Origin: Solidesulfovibrio carbinoliphilus subsp. oakridgensis
GTDB taxonomy: Bacteria; Desulfobacterota; Desulfovibrionia; Desulfovibrionales; Desulfovibrionaceae
Reading direction: 5' to 3'
Assembly (NCBI RefSeq): GCF_000177215.2
Contig: NZ_CM001368.1
Location: forward strand, 558,001-622,000
DNA length: 64,000 nt
Below the pieces are notes generated by a model. The model worked only from the letters and a program-made list of their open reading frames with translations. It had not been told where the DNA came from and searched no databases. Positions 27,095 to 36,206 of this stretch are shown piece after piece (position 1 is the stretch's first letter; every line of letters starts with the position of its first letter). The position numbers were made by a program, and so were the translations under genes.

Positions 27095-28784
27095 TCTTTT
27101 CCCTTGCGACCTCTGCCAGCGCCTTGTCCTTTTCCAGCAATTCCCGCCCGAGCAGCTCCAAATTCTCCCGCCACAGCCGGTCGGCGTCGGCGTCGGACAC
27201 GCCGTATTCGAGCTTGATCTTGTTGCCGACGATATGGGCCACCTGGGCCGGGGTTTCGGCCAGGGCCAGGCTTGAGCCCTGCTTGTGGCCGACCCGGACC
27301 GTGCCGTCATAGACGCAGGGGGCCCCGGCCAGAAACGAGCGGATGTCGCGGTCGAGGTCGTCGAACTGGGTGGGGTTGTAGCGGATGTCGAACCCGCCGA
27401 CGGTCTCGATGGTGCGGTGCGGGAGCAGATGACAGCAGCCCGAGACGGACAGACAGGCGCGGGTGTAGGCGTAAAGGCCGAAATCCGGGGCCCCCCGGCA
27501 GGGTTCGCAGATAAACAGCCGTTCCTTGGTTTCGGGCAGGCTCGGCGTGCCGAGTTCCGGGGGAAAGAGGTTGAAGTCGGCGGACTGGTGGTCGCGCGGG
27601 GCGCCCTTGTCCACGATGGCGCAGCCGACGGTGCCGGCCGTGGGATGGTTGCGGGCGGTTTCGAGGAGCCGGGCCAGCCAGTCGTGTTCCGGGAAGGCGT
27701 CGTCGTCCAGAAAGGCGACGTGGCGATGGGCTTTGACTTCGGGCAGGGACAGGAGCCAGTTGCGGGCCCCGGGCGCGCCCACGTTGACGGGCAGGCGCAC
27801 GGACAGGAAGCGACCTTCCGGGAAGCGCCCGGCCGCCTGGGCCACCACCTCGGCGGTGTGGTCCGTGGAGCCGTTGTCCAGGACCGCGACAAGGCTGTGG
27901 CCGAGGTCCGTGGCGGCGAGATGGGCCAGACACTCGCGAAAGAGTTCGGCCTTGTTCATGGAATAGAGGCAGACCGCCGCCTCGTTTGGCCCGGGCGCGG
28001 GCGGGATCGGGAGCGGCCGGGACAGTTCGCAGGCACGAAGGGTCAGGTTGACGTGGTGGGGGAGGGAGGTTCGGGCGGCGAGGCAGGCGGCCAAGGCTCC
28101 GTCGCGGTCGCCGAGCCGTTCCAGGCAGTGGGAGGCGGCGATGGCCGCAAAGAGGCCCCAGGCCTCGCCGTCGAGGGCGCGGATCCGGTCCAGGGCGTCT
28201 GCCGGCGGCAGGCGCAGGCAGGCCAGTTCGGCCGACAGCCGGGCGAAAAGCGGCGGCGGCAGGTGCGGGGCGAAGGCGGCGAGGAGGCGCGCGGCCGTGT
28301 CGGCGTCCGGCAGGCGGCAGAGCGCGGCAAAGGCCGGGGCCAGCCGGGCCAGGGCGTGGTGCCTGTCCCTGGCCGCGATCTCCAGGTAGCGGACGACGAG
28401 CTCGATGTCGCCGCTGGCGCGTATGGCTTCGAAGGAAACGTCCGCTTCCGGGGACGCGGCCGGGGCCGGCGCGGTCCGGACCAGCCGGAGGACGGCCACG
28501 GCCCGGGGCGGAAGAAAGGGGTGGCTGGCCTCGACGCTTTCGAGCAGGGCGGTGCTGGCCGCGTCAAAGGGGTCTTCCTGGAAGGCCAGGGCGAGCAGTG
28601 CCTGGGCGGCGGCCAGGCAGGCGGGATTTCCCTGGCCGATGAGCAGGCCGCACAGCGACAGGCGCAACTCCTTTTGCTCGGAGGTCAGGGCCCAAAGGGG
28701 CAGGGCGCGCAAAATTTCGGCCAGGAATCCCGGGCCGGGCGAAGGCAGGGGCGGCGGCGTGAGGCGGCGCAGGTCGAATGCCAT
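27069..28784 (-). CDS. Family 2 glycosyltransferase, paralogue of 9500-11176
   Basis: The 571-residue protein has a helical N-terminal half (about 1-285) and a GT-A domain: AVCLYSMNKAELFRECLAHL, VLDNGSTDHTAEVV, VNVGAPGARNWL, metal site FLDDDAFPEHDW, and GGFDIRYNPTQFDDLDRDI. The last block is nearly the same as in the protein encoded at 9500-11176. Its final eight residues come from an intergenic palindromic repeat, so the native C-terminus may once have been elsewhere. Substrate unknown; surface or protein glycosylation is likely. The ATG has no strong Shine-Dalgarno (AAAGGGAAAAGGACC precedes it). Confidence 0.82.
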   Translation of the reverse strand: MAFDLRRLTPPPLPSPGPGFLAEILRALPLWALTSEQKELRLSLCGLLIGQGNPACLAAAQALLALAFQEDPFDAASTALLESVEASHPFLPPRAVAVLRLVRTAPAPAASPEADVSFEAIRASGDIELVVRYLEIAARDRHHALARLAPAFAALCRLPDADTAARLLAAFAPHLPPPLFARLSAELACLRLPPADALDRIRALDGEAWGLFAAIAASHCLERLGDRDGALAACLAARTSLPHHVNLTLRACELSRPLPIPPAPGPNEAAVCLYSMNKAELFRECLAHLAATDLGHSLVAVLDNGSTDHTAEVVAQAAGRFPEGRFLSVRLPVNVGAPGARNWLLSLPEVKAHRHVAFLDDDAFPEHDWLARLLETARNHPTAGTVGCAIVDKGAPRDHQSADFNLFPPELGTPSLPETKERLFICEPCRGAPDFGLYAYTRACLSVSGCCHLLPHRTIETVGGFDIRYNPTQFDDLDRDIRSFLAGAPCVYDGTVRVGHKQGSSLALAETPAQVAHIVGNKIKLEYGVSDADADRLWRENLELLGRELLEKDKALAEVAREKMPPAAGRG

Positions 28785-28870
28785 GGCGGTCCTTTTCCCT
28801 TTGCTGAGATGATGCTAGTTTTCTTCCGGCCACTACGGAAACCCCTGTGAAAAGTCCAACCATCCATTCC

Positions 28871-28915
28871 CCATCCAGGGGGCCGGGGGGATGATCCCCC
28901 CGGCCGCCGGAGGCA
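28871..28915 (-). repeat. GC-rich palindromic repeat, copy 3
   Basis: Minus orientation: ATGCCTCCGGCGGCC, core GGGGGGATCATCCCCCC, then GGCCCCCTGG. The plus-strand end of this copy reads GGAGG at 28909-28913 and serves as Shine-Dalgarno for the gene at 28922. Confidence 0.75.
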
Positions 28916-28921
28916 TTCCTC

Positions 28922-29560
28922 ATGCATTTGTTCTCCCTCGCCACGGCGGCGCGGGTCCTTTCGCAAGGCGGCTGCCTGGTCTATCCGACCGAGACGTTTT
29001 TCGCCCTGGGGGCCCTGGCGACCCATGCCGGAGCCCTGGCCCGGATCGTGGCGATAAAGGCCCGGCCGGCGACCAAGCCGTTGCCGCTTCTGGTCGGGGA
29101 GCTGGCGCACCTGGAGCGCATCGTGCCGGACGGGTTTCTGGACGGACCGCTCGGGGAGGATTTCCGGGCCTTGGCCGGCCGGTTCTGGCCGGGACCACTG
29201 TCGCTGGTGGTGCCGTGCCGCGAGGAACTGCCCGGGCTGGTCAAGGACGGGCAGGGCCGGGTGTCGGTGCGCTGGACGCCGCATCCAACGGCCGCGGCGC
29301 TGTGCCGTCTGGCCGGCGGGGCCATCGTCGCCACCAGCGCCAATGTGAGCGGCAAGCCGCCGGCGGCCAGGGCGGAGGATCTGGACCCGGCCGTGGTCTC
29401 GGCGGCCGACGGCCTGGTGACCGAAGGGCCGAGGCCAAGCGGCGGCCAGGCTTCCACCGTCATCGGCCTCCTCGGGGGGCGACGGCTGGTGCTTTTCCGG
29501 GATGGGGCGGTTGCCGTGGCGACGTTACGGGCGGCCGGGTACGAGGCCGGCCCGGCCTAG
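28922..29560 (+). CDS. Sua5/YciO/YrdC-family threonylcarbamoyl-AMP synthase
   Basis: TsaC/Sua5 enzymes make threonylcarbamoyl-AMP from Thr, bicarbonate and ATP for the t6A37 modification of tRNA. The 212-residue product has CLVYPTETFFALGALA, KARPATKPLPLLV, RFWPGPLSLVV and the nucleotide-binding TSANVSGKPPA, with a short C-terminal region and no Sua5 linker domain. The ATG uses a GGAGG donated by a palindromic repeat 8 nt upstream. The 3' end overlaps the convergent GT9 gene by 36 nt. YciO-type paralogues cannot be fully excluded. Confidence 0.87.
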   Translation: MHLFSLATAARVLSQGGCLVYPTETFFALGALATHAGALARIVAIKARPATKPLPLLVGELAHLERIVPDGFLDGPLGEDFRALAGRFWPGPLSLVVPCREELPGLVKDGQGRVSVRWTPHPTAAALCRLAGGAIVATSANVSGKPPAARAEDLDPAVVSAADGLVTEGPRPSGGQASTVIGLLGGRRLVLFRDGAVAVATLRAAGYEAGPA

Positions 29561-30454
29561 CCGGTCGAGGGCCATTTCCACCGTGATCCCTTCCAGACAT
29601 GGCAGCGGCCGGGGGCAGTCCGGAGCGAAGTCGCCGGCCGTCACGGCCGTGCACGGTGAGCAGGGCAGGCCGGCCGTGACGACTTCCAGCCCGGCGGGAG
29701 CCCACTGGCAGGGGGAGGTCGGCCCGAAAAGGGCCAGGCCCGGCACGCCGGAGAGGCCGGCCAGATGCAGGGGGCCGCAGTCCGGACCGACCACGAACCG
29801 GGCCGACCGGATGGCTTCGGACAATTCCACCAGATCCCCAGGCGCAAGCATTTCCCCGTTTGCCGGGCGCATGTCCCGTTCCAGCTCCGCCGGCCCCATG
29901 ACGAACACGGGCCGCAGGCCGTAGTCCCGCAACACCTCCGCCAGCCGTTCGAACCGAGGCAGCGGCCAGGCCTTGTCCCGGTGACCGGCACCGGGAAAGA
30001 GAAGTACCGTGTTGCCCGTGGGCGCGTGGCCGCCGAACAGGGCGCGGAAGGCCAGGGGGGAATCCGTGGCAAAAGGGATGTCCCGCACGGCCAGGGCCTC
30101 GCGGTAAAGGGTCGTCGGCGGATCGTCCCGGCCGGGGGCGAGGCCGGGCAGAAACCAGAAGTTCGTCCAATCCGGCAGGTCCGGCCGCAGGCCGAGGCCC
30201 GGGCGCACTACCAGCGTGCCGGCCAGGGCTTCGGGCCACGTTTCGCCCTCGAACCGGGCGCCCAGCCCCCGGAGGATATCCGGCGGACAAGGCGTGCCCA
30301 GGGGGGAAAGCCAGTGCCGGTGGGACGACGGCGCCGCGAAGTGGACGGGCCGGTTGGAAAAGTGTCGGCTGACCGAGATAAAAGCAGGCCACGCCAGAAG
30401 AAAATCGCCAAGTGCCCCACCATGTTCCAAAACGATCTTGTCAGGGAACTCCAT
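29525..30454 (-). CDS. Family 9 glycosyltransferase (heptosyltransferase-like)
   Basis: The 309-residue product has the GT9 N-terminal pattern VLEHGGALGDFLLAWPA, the LLFPGAGHRDKAWPLPRF nucleotide-sugar region, and the C-terminal VVGPDCGPLHLAGLSGVPGLALFGPTSP. These match LPS heptosyltransferases and related ADP-sugar enzymes. The ATG at 30454 has GAGAGG 9 nt upstream and is preferred to frames extending far into the divergent gene's leader. It diverges from the Nudix gene with a 129-bp gap. Acceptor not known; probably LPS core. Confidence 0.85.
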   Translation of the reverse strand: MEFPDKIVLEHGGALGDFLLAWPAFISVSRHFSNRPVHFAAPSSHRHWLSPLGTPCPPDILRGLGARFEGETWPEALAGTLVVRPGLGLRPDLPDWTNFWFLPGLAPGRDDPPTTLYREALAVRDIPFATDSPLAFRALFGGHAPTGNTVLLFPGAGHRDKAWPLPRFERLAEVLRDYGLRPVFVMGPAELERDMRPANGEMLAPGDLVELSEAIRSARFVVGPDCGPLHLAGLSGVPGLALFGPTSPCQWAPAGLEVVTAGLPCSPCTAVTAGDFAPDCPRPLPCLEGITVEMALDRLGRAGLVPGRP

Positions 30455-30583
30455 TTGGCGTACCCTCTCGGTTAAGAAAAGACGTATTTTTATAAACGCT
30501 TGAGGCCGTTTCTCTGCTGCCGGCCGGGCAAGCGCCCGACGACCGGAGCAAACGCGTCCCAGGCCCGTCCCGGAGCCGACACC

Positions 30584-31045
30584 ATGGCCCTTGTAAAACC
30601 CTGTCCCAACTGCGGCCACCCCATCGTCCACTACAAAAATCCGGTGCCCACCGTGGACACGCTCATCCACATCCCGGGACGCGGCGTGGTTCTGGTCAAA
30701 CGCTTAAACGAGCCTTTCGGCTGGGCCCTGCCCGGCGGTTTCGTGGACTATGGTGAACAGGCCGAGATGGCGGCCATCCGCGAAGCCAAGGAGGAAACCG
30801 GGCTGACCGTCGAACTGACGGGTCTGCTCGGCGTCTATTCCGATCCGTCGCGTGATCCCCGGCAACACACCATAAGCATGGTCTATCTGGCCCAGGCCGT
30901 GGATTCCGACGAACTGGCGGCCGGCGACGACGCCAAGGATATCGGCATCTTCCCGGTCGGACAGTGGCCGGAGCCCCTGTGTTTCGACCACGAACGCATC
31001 CTGAAAGATTACACGATACTGTTCAAAAGGATAAATCCGCGCTAG
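30584..31045 (+). CDS. Nudix hydrolase with N-terminal zinc-ribbon-like segment
   Basis: The 153-residue product opens [16 protein letters not shown], a short Cys-rich lead, and has a complete Nudix box [24 protein letters not shown] with the REAKEETGL metal-binding helix. Similar short enzymes hydrolyse ADP-ribose or ADP-glucose-type substrates. Its place just before glgA suggests nucleotide-sugar control, but that is inference. The start ATG has CGGAG 9 nt upstream. Confidence 0.88.
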   Translation: MALVKPCPNCGHPIVHYKNPVPTVDTLIHIPGRGVVLVKRLNEPFGWALPGGFVDYGEQAEMAAIREAKEETGLTVELTGLLGVYSDPSRDPRQHTISMVYLAQAVDSDELAAGDDAKDIGIFPVGQWPEPLCFDHERILKDYTILFKRINPR

Positions 31046-31241
31046 ATCGGGCGATACCTTGATGCGGCCCCAAGGCGCATCGCGGCCCGCCCGGCCGGAG
31101 CAGGGGATCATTCACCATGGACAAGGCCTTTGACAAGCGTCCCGCCAGGGGAGGGCCGGTTGGAAACGCCACCGGCGTGGCCATCCCGCAGGCGCCGTCT
31201 TCCACCGCTTCGGACAGCAATCGCCCAGGCCGAGGAGTGCG

Positions 31242-32699
31242 ATGAAGTTTCATCACAAGGTCCTCTTTGTCGCTTCGGAAATGTACCCGTTCTCCAAGAC
31301 CGGCGGTCTGGGGGACGTCATGGGCGCGTTGCCCAAGGAACTCAAGCGCCAGGGCGTCAATGTCGCCCTGATCGCGCCCTATTACGGCCGCCTCAATACC
31401 GGCGACCACCAGCTCCGCCTCATCTATTCCAAGTGCCGCGTCGGCTATCCCTGGGCCCCGATCACGGCCGACATCTACACCGCCACCTGCGACGACGTGC
31501 CGGTCTATTTTGTGCAACGCGGGGAATACTTCGACCGACGCTTCTACTACAACACCCACGACGGCGACTATTTCGACAACTGCGAGCGGTTCATCTTCTT
31601 CTGCCGGGCCACCATGGCCTGGGCCAGCCGGCTGGACGGGGCCCCGGCCATCGTCCACGCCCACGACTGGCAGGCGGCTTTGGTGCCGGCCTATCTCCAG
31701 TTCCTGCGCCCGGGCGCGCCGTTTTGGCGCAACACCAAGACCATCATGACCATCCACAACCTGGCCTTCCAGGGCCGGTTCGCCTCGCGGCTTTTCTGGG
31801 ATTCGGGCCTGCCCCGGGAGGCCTGGAACATCGACGGCGCGGAATTCTGGGGCGACTTCAACCTGCTCAAGGCCGGGCTCGCCTATTCCGACATCATCAC
31901 TACGGTCAGCCCCACCTATGCCCTGGAAATTCTCTATCCCCAGTACGGCAGCGGCCTGGAAGGCATCCTCTCGAAGCGGGCCTCGAAGCTGCGCGGCATC
32001 CTGAACGGCGCGGACTACACCGTCTGGGACCCCATTAACGACCGCTACCTGCCAAGCACCTACAGCCCGGACGACCTGGCCGGAAAAGACATCTGCAAGC
32101 GAAACCTCGTGGCCGAGCTCGGGATTGACCGGCGGTTTTTAAAGCGTCCGATCCTGGGCTTTATCGGCCGCATCCGCGACCAGAAGGGCATCGATCTTCT
32201 GATCGACATCATGGCCCGGCTCATGGAAAAAGACGTGGCCGTGGTGGTCCTTGGCGAGGGAAGCCTCGAGTACGAGGCCGTACTCCTCGACATGATGGAG
32301 AACTATCCCGGCAAGCTCGTGGTGCGCATCGGCTACACCGAGGATCTGGCCCATCGCATCCAGGCCGGCTCGGACATCTTCCTCATGCCGTCGCGCTACG
32401 AGCCCTGCGGCCTGACCCAGATGTACGCCCTGCGCTTCGGCACCCCTCCCGTGGCCACGGCCGTGGGCGGCCTGCGCGACACCATTGTGCCCTGGCCCGA
32501 TCCCGAGGCCACGGGATTCACCTTCAACGACCCGGACCCGGACCTCTTCTACCGGGCCGTGCTCGACGCCCTGGACATGTGGTCGCGGCCCGAGGAATGG
32601 CGCGGTATGGTCATCCGGGCCATGCGGGCGGACTATTCCTGGGAAAAGGCGGCCAAGAACTACATAAGCCTTTACCGGGAGCTCGGGGCGGACATCTAG
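31242..32699 (+). CDS. glgA: Glycogen (starch) synthase
   Basis: GlgA adds glucose from ADP-glucose (or UDP-glucose) to the growing alpha-1,4 glucan. The 485-residue product has the N-terminal donor-site motif [16 protein letters not shown], the [14 protein letters not shown] block, and [18 protein letters not shown]. The C-terminal [22 protein letters not shown] carries the GT5 catalytic Glu. Length is normal. CGAGGAG precedes the ATG. glgB follows after 218 bp; galU and pgi in the window complete the glucose-phosphate supply. Confidence 0.96.
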   Translation: MKFHHKVLFVASEMYPFSKTGGLGDVMGALPKELKRQGVNVALIAPYYGRLNTGDHQLRLIYSKCRVGYPWAPITADIYTATCDDVPVYFVQRGEYFDRRFYYNTHDGDYFDNCERFIFFCRATMAWASRLDGAPAIVHAHDWQAALVPAYLQFLRPGAPFWRNTKTIMTIHNLAFQGRFASRLFWDSGLPREAWNIDGAEFWGDFNLLKAGLAYSDIITTVSPTYALEILYPQYGSGLEGILSKRASKLRGILNGADYTVWDPINDRYLPSTYSPDDLAGKDICKRNLVAELGIDRRFLKRPILGFIGRIRDQKGIDLLIDIMARLMEKDVAVVVLGEGSLEYEAVLLDMMENYPGKLVVRIGYTEDLAHRIQAGSDIFLMPSRYEPCGLTQMYALRFGTPPVATAVGGLRDTIVPWPDPEATGFTFNDPDPDLFYRAVLDALDMWSRPEEWRGMVIRAMRADYSWEKAAKNYISLYRELGADI

Positions 32700-32917
32700 G
32701 GCCGCATCCCCGACCATTCGGGGGAGCCGTAGCTCCAGGGAAAAACTACCGCGTCTGCGTCTGCCGCGCCGCCGGAAAGATGGATGCGGGTCATGCGCGC
32801 CTGTGCATGGCCCGCCGGCCCAAAGGCAACGCAATCGCGGTCCAACCGGCTCCGTTTCGCGCTTTCGCGCCTGCATCATGGAGCCCTGCCGTTTTCGGCA
32901 GCCTGTAAGGAGTCCCC

Positions 32918-34843
32918 ATGAGCCCATCCGCCACCAAAATCTCGCCGTCGCTGCCCGTGGCCATCGGCGAACTCGACATCTACCTCTTTGGCCAGGGAAA
33001 GCACTGGGACCTCTACCGGGTCCTCGGGGCCCATCCCCACGACGGCCCCGAAGGGCCGGGCTACCGCTTCGCCGTCTGGGCCCCCAACGCCCGGGCCGTG
33101 TCCGTGGTCGGGGATTTCAACGGCTGGGATGCGGACGCCTGTCCGCTCTTCCCGGTAGCCGCCTCGGGCGTATGGGCCGGCTACCTGCCCGGATTCGCCA
33201 AGGGGGAACTGTACAAGTTCGCGGTCACCCGGAAAGACGGCCACACGGTCCTCAAAACCGACCCGTTCGCCCTTTTCGCCGAGATGCGGCCGGGTGTGGC
33301 CTCACGGAGCTGGACCCTCGACGACTATGCCTGGAACGACGCGGCCTGGATGGACACGCGCCGGGAAAAAGGCCTGCCCCTTGACGACGCCATCTCCATC
33401 TACGAGGTCCATCCCGGCTCCTGGCGCTGGAAGACCAAGGACTACGGCTCGTTCTATTCCTACCGCGACCTGGCCGAAACCCTCGTGCCCTACGTGCGCG
33501 ACCTCGGTTTCACCCATATCGAGTTCATGCCCCTGGCCGAGCACCCCCTGGACGAGTCCTGGGGCTACCAGACCGGCCACTACTTCGCCCCGACCTCGCG
33601 CTTCGGCACGCCCGAAGATTTGCGTCATCTGGTCGACGTCTGCCACCAGAACGGCCTCGGCGTCATTCTCGACTGGGTGCCGGGCCATTTTCCCAAGGAC
33701 GACTGGTGCCTGGGCCGCTTCGACGGCACGGGCCTTTACGAGCACGAGGACCCGCGCCAGGGCGAGCACCCGGACTGGGGCACCTACATCTTCAATTTCG
33801 GCCGCCACGAGGTGCGAAACTTCCTTTTCGCCAACGCCCTCTATTGGCTGAAGGAATTTCACATCGACGGGCTTCGCATCGACGCCGTGGCCAGCATGCT
33901 CTATCTCGACTACTCCCGGGAGGAGGGGGAGTGGATTCCCAACAAATACGGGGGCAAGGAAAACATCGATGCCATCGAGTTCCTGCGCGACCTGAATGTC
34001 GTGGTCCACGAGCACTTCCCGGGCGCGGCCATGATCGCCGAGGAGTCCACCTCCTGGGCCGGGGTGTCCCGGCCGGTCTACACCGGGGGCCTCGGGTTCA
34101 CCTTCAAGTGGAACATGGGCTGGATGAACGACACCCTCGACTATTTCGCGAAAAATCCGGTCCACCGTTCCTACCACCAGAATCAGCTGACCTTTTCCAT
34201 GCTCTACGCCTTCCACGAGAATTTCATTCTGCCGCTCTCCCACGACGAGGTCACCCACGGCAAGGGGTCCCTTATCGGCAAGATGCCGGGCGACCAATGG
34301 CAGCAGATGGCCAACCTGCGGCTTTTTCTCTCCTATATGTGGGCCCACCCCGGCAAAAAGCTTCTTTTCATGGGCTGCGAGTTCGGCCAGTGGAAGGAAT
34401 GGAACGCCCGCGAGGAACTCGACTGGGTGCTGACGGAATTCCCGAGCCACCAGGGGGCCATGGAGCTGGTGCGGGCCTTGAACGCCCTGCACAAGTCCTT
34501 TCCGGCCATGCACGCCAGCGACAACGAGTGGACGGGATTCGAGTGGGTGGACCTGTCGGATTACGCCTCCTCGGTCATCACCTTCCTGCGTAAGGCTCCG
34601 GACGGGTCGCAGATCCTGTGGAACTTCAACTTTACGCCCATCGTGCGCGAGGACTACGCCGTGGGCTGCCGTGTCCCCGGCTACTGGCGCGAGATCTACA
34701 ACTCCGATTCCGAGCTCTTCGGCGGCACCAATACCGGCAACGGCGGCGGCGTCATGGCCAAGCCCACCACCTTCGGCGGCTGGCCCTATTACCTGCCCCT
34801 GACCCTGCCGCCCCTGGCCGCCGTGGCTTTTACGCCGGAGTAG
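32918..34843 (+). CDS. glgB: 1,4-alpha-glucan branching enzyme
   Basis: GlgB cuts alpha-1,4 chains and re-attaches them as alpha-1,6 branches. The 641-residue product has a CBM48 domain (about 40-130; FAVWAPNARAVSVVGDFNGW) and the GH13 barrel. The nucleophile is Asp in DGLRIDAVASMLY, the acid/base Glu is in MIAEEST, and LPLSHDEVTHGKGSL carries the third Asp. The extra N1 domain of E. coli GlgB is absent, giving the shorter form common outside enterics. AAGGAG sits 6 nt before the ATG. Confidence 0.96.
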   Translation: MSPSATKISPSLPVAIGELDIYLFGQGKHWDLYRVLGAHPHDGPEGPGYRFAVWAPNARAVSVVGDFNGWDADACPLFPVAASGVWAGYLPGFAKGELYKFAVTRKDGHTVLKTDPFALFAEMRPGVASRSWTLDDYAWNDAAWMDTRREKGLPLDDAISIYEVHPGSWRWKTKDYGSFYSYRDLAETLVPYVRDLGFTHIEFMPLAEHPLDESWGYQTGHYFAPTSRFGTPEDLRHLVDVCHQNGLGVILDWVPGHFPKDDWCLGRFDGTGLYEHEDPRQGEHPDWGTYIFNFGRHEVRNFLFANALYWLKEFHIDGLRIDAVASMLYLDYSREEGEWIPNKYGGKENIDAIEFLRDLNVVVHEHFPGAAMIAEESTSWAGVSRPVYTGGLGFTFKWNMGWMNDTLDYFAKNPVHRSYHQNQLTFSMLYAFHENFILPLSHDEVTHGKGSLIGKMPGDQWQQMANLRLFLSYMWAHPGKKLLFMGCEFGQWKEWNAREELDWVLTEFPSHQGAMELVRALNALHKSFPAMHASDNEWTGFEWVDLSDYASSVITFLRKAPDGSQILWNFNFTPIVREDYAVGCRVPGYWREIYNSDSELFGGTNTGNGGGVMAKPTTFGGWPYYLPLTLPPLAAVAFTPE

Positions 34844-34846
34844 GAA

Positions 34847-34924
34847 CTGGGAGGAGGCTTTGCCTCCTCCCAGACCCTCCTCCACCGGGGGGGATCATCC
34901 CCCCCGGACCCCCCGGAAGGGGGA
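34847..34924 (+). repeat. GC-rich palindromic repeat, copy 4, with an extra hairpin
   Basis: CTGGGAGGAGGC (34847-34858) and GCCTCCTCCCAG (34862-34873) form a perfect 12-bp hairpin directly after glgB. Next comes the same core as the other copies, GGGGGGATCATCCCCCC, and CGGACCCCCCGGAAGGGGG. It may act as a terminator, although no T tract follows. Confidence 0.75.
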
Positions 34925-35090
34925 GCAGTTGCACCTTTCCCCGTTGTGGGTTTATCTCCTTTTCTTTGTTCCGAGGAGCCTGTGACCGCACATGCGGTTG
35001 CCCGAAGCTCCCTATTTCCCTATTCTGGCGCTTCTCAGTGACCGCTCCTCGGTCTCGAAAAAAGCGGCCGCGCATGGTCGTTTCGAACAA

Positions 35091-35171
35091 GGCCGGGGTG
35101 GCCTGCTCGGCGCCCGGTCGGCGTATTCTTCAAATATGCGCCGTCCGGTCGCCGAGCAGGCCACCCCGGCC
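35091..35171. repeat. Large near-perfect inverted repeat before pdxA
   Basis: The outer arms, 35091-35112 and 35150-35171, are perfect 22-bp inverted copies. Pairing continues inwards to 35126/35136 with only two mismatches and one G-T pair, giving about 36 bp of stem around a 9-nt AT-rich loop. The right arm ends 18 bp before the pdxA ATG. There is no T tract after either arm. Confidence 0.85.
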
Positions 35172-35189
35172 CAACGACAGGATTTCTTC

Positions 35190-36191
35190 ATGACCGCCAA
35201 ACCACTCCTCCTCACCCTCGGCGACTCTAACGGCCTCGGCCCGGAACTGGCCTGCCGGCTTCTGACGGAAATAAACTATCCGGGCCTGCGCATCGGCCTG
35301 GTCGGCCCCAAAGCGGCCCTGGCCTGGCACTGCGACCGGCTGCACCTTCCCCCCTTCTGGACGCCGCTCGACGCATCCGACCCCGATGCCCTGGAAGGCG
35401 CCGCCCCGGGTGTCTTTCTCCTGACGCCGCCGCGTCTGGCCGGCCTGCCCGTGACGCCCGGCCGGGAGACCCCGGCCGGCGGCCTTTCTGCCGGCGAAAG
35501 CCTGGAGTACGCCGCAACGCTCCTCGCCCGCCATGCCGACTGGGGCCTTGTCACCGGTCCCTTGTCCAAGGCCGCGCTCAATGCCGCCGGCTTCGCCTTT
35601 CCGGGGCACACCGAATTTCTGGCCGAGCGGTCCGGGGTGGGGCGGGGCGGGGTGTGCATGCACCTCGGCGGGCCGGTCCTGCGGGTGAGCCTTGTCACCA
35701 CCCATCCGCCCCTGGCCAAGGTGCCCTCGCTTGTGACCTACGACCGGGTGGCCCGGTGCCTGTCCCTCACCTGGGACCATGTGCGCCGGCTCGGGGTGTC
35801 GGACAGGCCCATTGCCGTGTGCGGGCTCAATCCCCATGCCGGGGAGGGGGGGCTTTTAGGAAGCGAAGACGAGGAAGTGGTGCGGCCGGCCGTGGCCGCG
35901 GCCGTGGCCGCCGGCGTGGCGGCGGTCGGGCCGCTGCCGGCGGACACGGTCTTTTACCGGGCGGCCAAGGGCGAATTTTCCGCCATCCTGGCCATGTACC
36001 ACGACCAGGGCCTGCCACCGCTCAAGATGCTGCACTTTGACGCAACCGTGAACGTGACCCTGGGCCTGCCCTTTGTGCGGACCTCGGTCGGCCACGGCAC
36101 GGCCTTCGACTTGGTCGGCACGGGCAAGGCCGGGACCGGCAGCCTGGCCGCCGCCCTGGACATGGCCGTGCGGCTGACGGGCGGCGCTTGA
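35190..36191 (+). CDS. pdxA: 4-hydroxythreonine-4-phosphate dehydrogenase
   Basis: PdxA oxidises 4-phosphohydroxythreonine for pyridoxal-phosphate synthesis. The 333-residue product has the N-terminal LTLGDSNGLGPEL, GPLSKAALNAAGFAFPGHTEFLAE with one metal His, CGLNPHAGEGGLLGSED, and the C-terminal AMYHDQGLPPLKMLHFDATVNVTLGLPFVRTSVGHGTAFD with the other metal-binding residues. The start ATG is preferred over upstream in-frame ATGs because those would be encoded by the large palindrome. Regulation by that palindrome is possible. Confidence 0.93.
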   Translation: MTAKPLLLTLGDSNGLGPELACRLLTEINYPGLRIGLVGPKAALAWHCDRLHLPPFWTPLDASDPDALEGAAPGVFLLTPPRLAGLPVTPGRETPAGGLSAGESLEYAATLLARHADWGLVTGPLSKAALNAAGFAFPGHTEFLAERSGVGRGGVCMHLGGPVLRVSLVTTHPPLAKVPSLVTYDRVARCLSLTWDHVRRLGVSDRPIAVCGLNPHAGEGGLLGSEDEEVVRPAVAAAVAAGVAAVGPLPADTVFYRAAKGEFSAILAMYHDQGLPPLKMLHFDATVNVTLGLPFVRTSVGHGTAFDLVGTGKAGTGSLAAALDMAVRLTGGA

Positions 36192-36206
36192 CGGCGTTTT
36201 TGCGCC

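Noticed and set aside
26907-28915. Repeats as a CRISPR array
   Set aside because: The copies vary in spacing and orientation, lie at gene borders and have no regular spacers; no cas genes are present.
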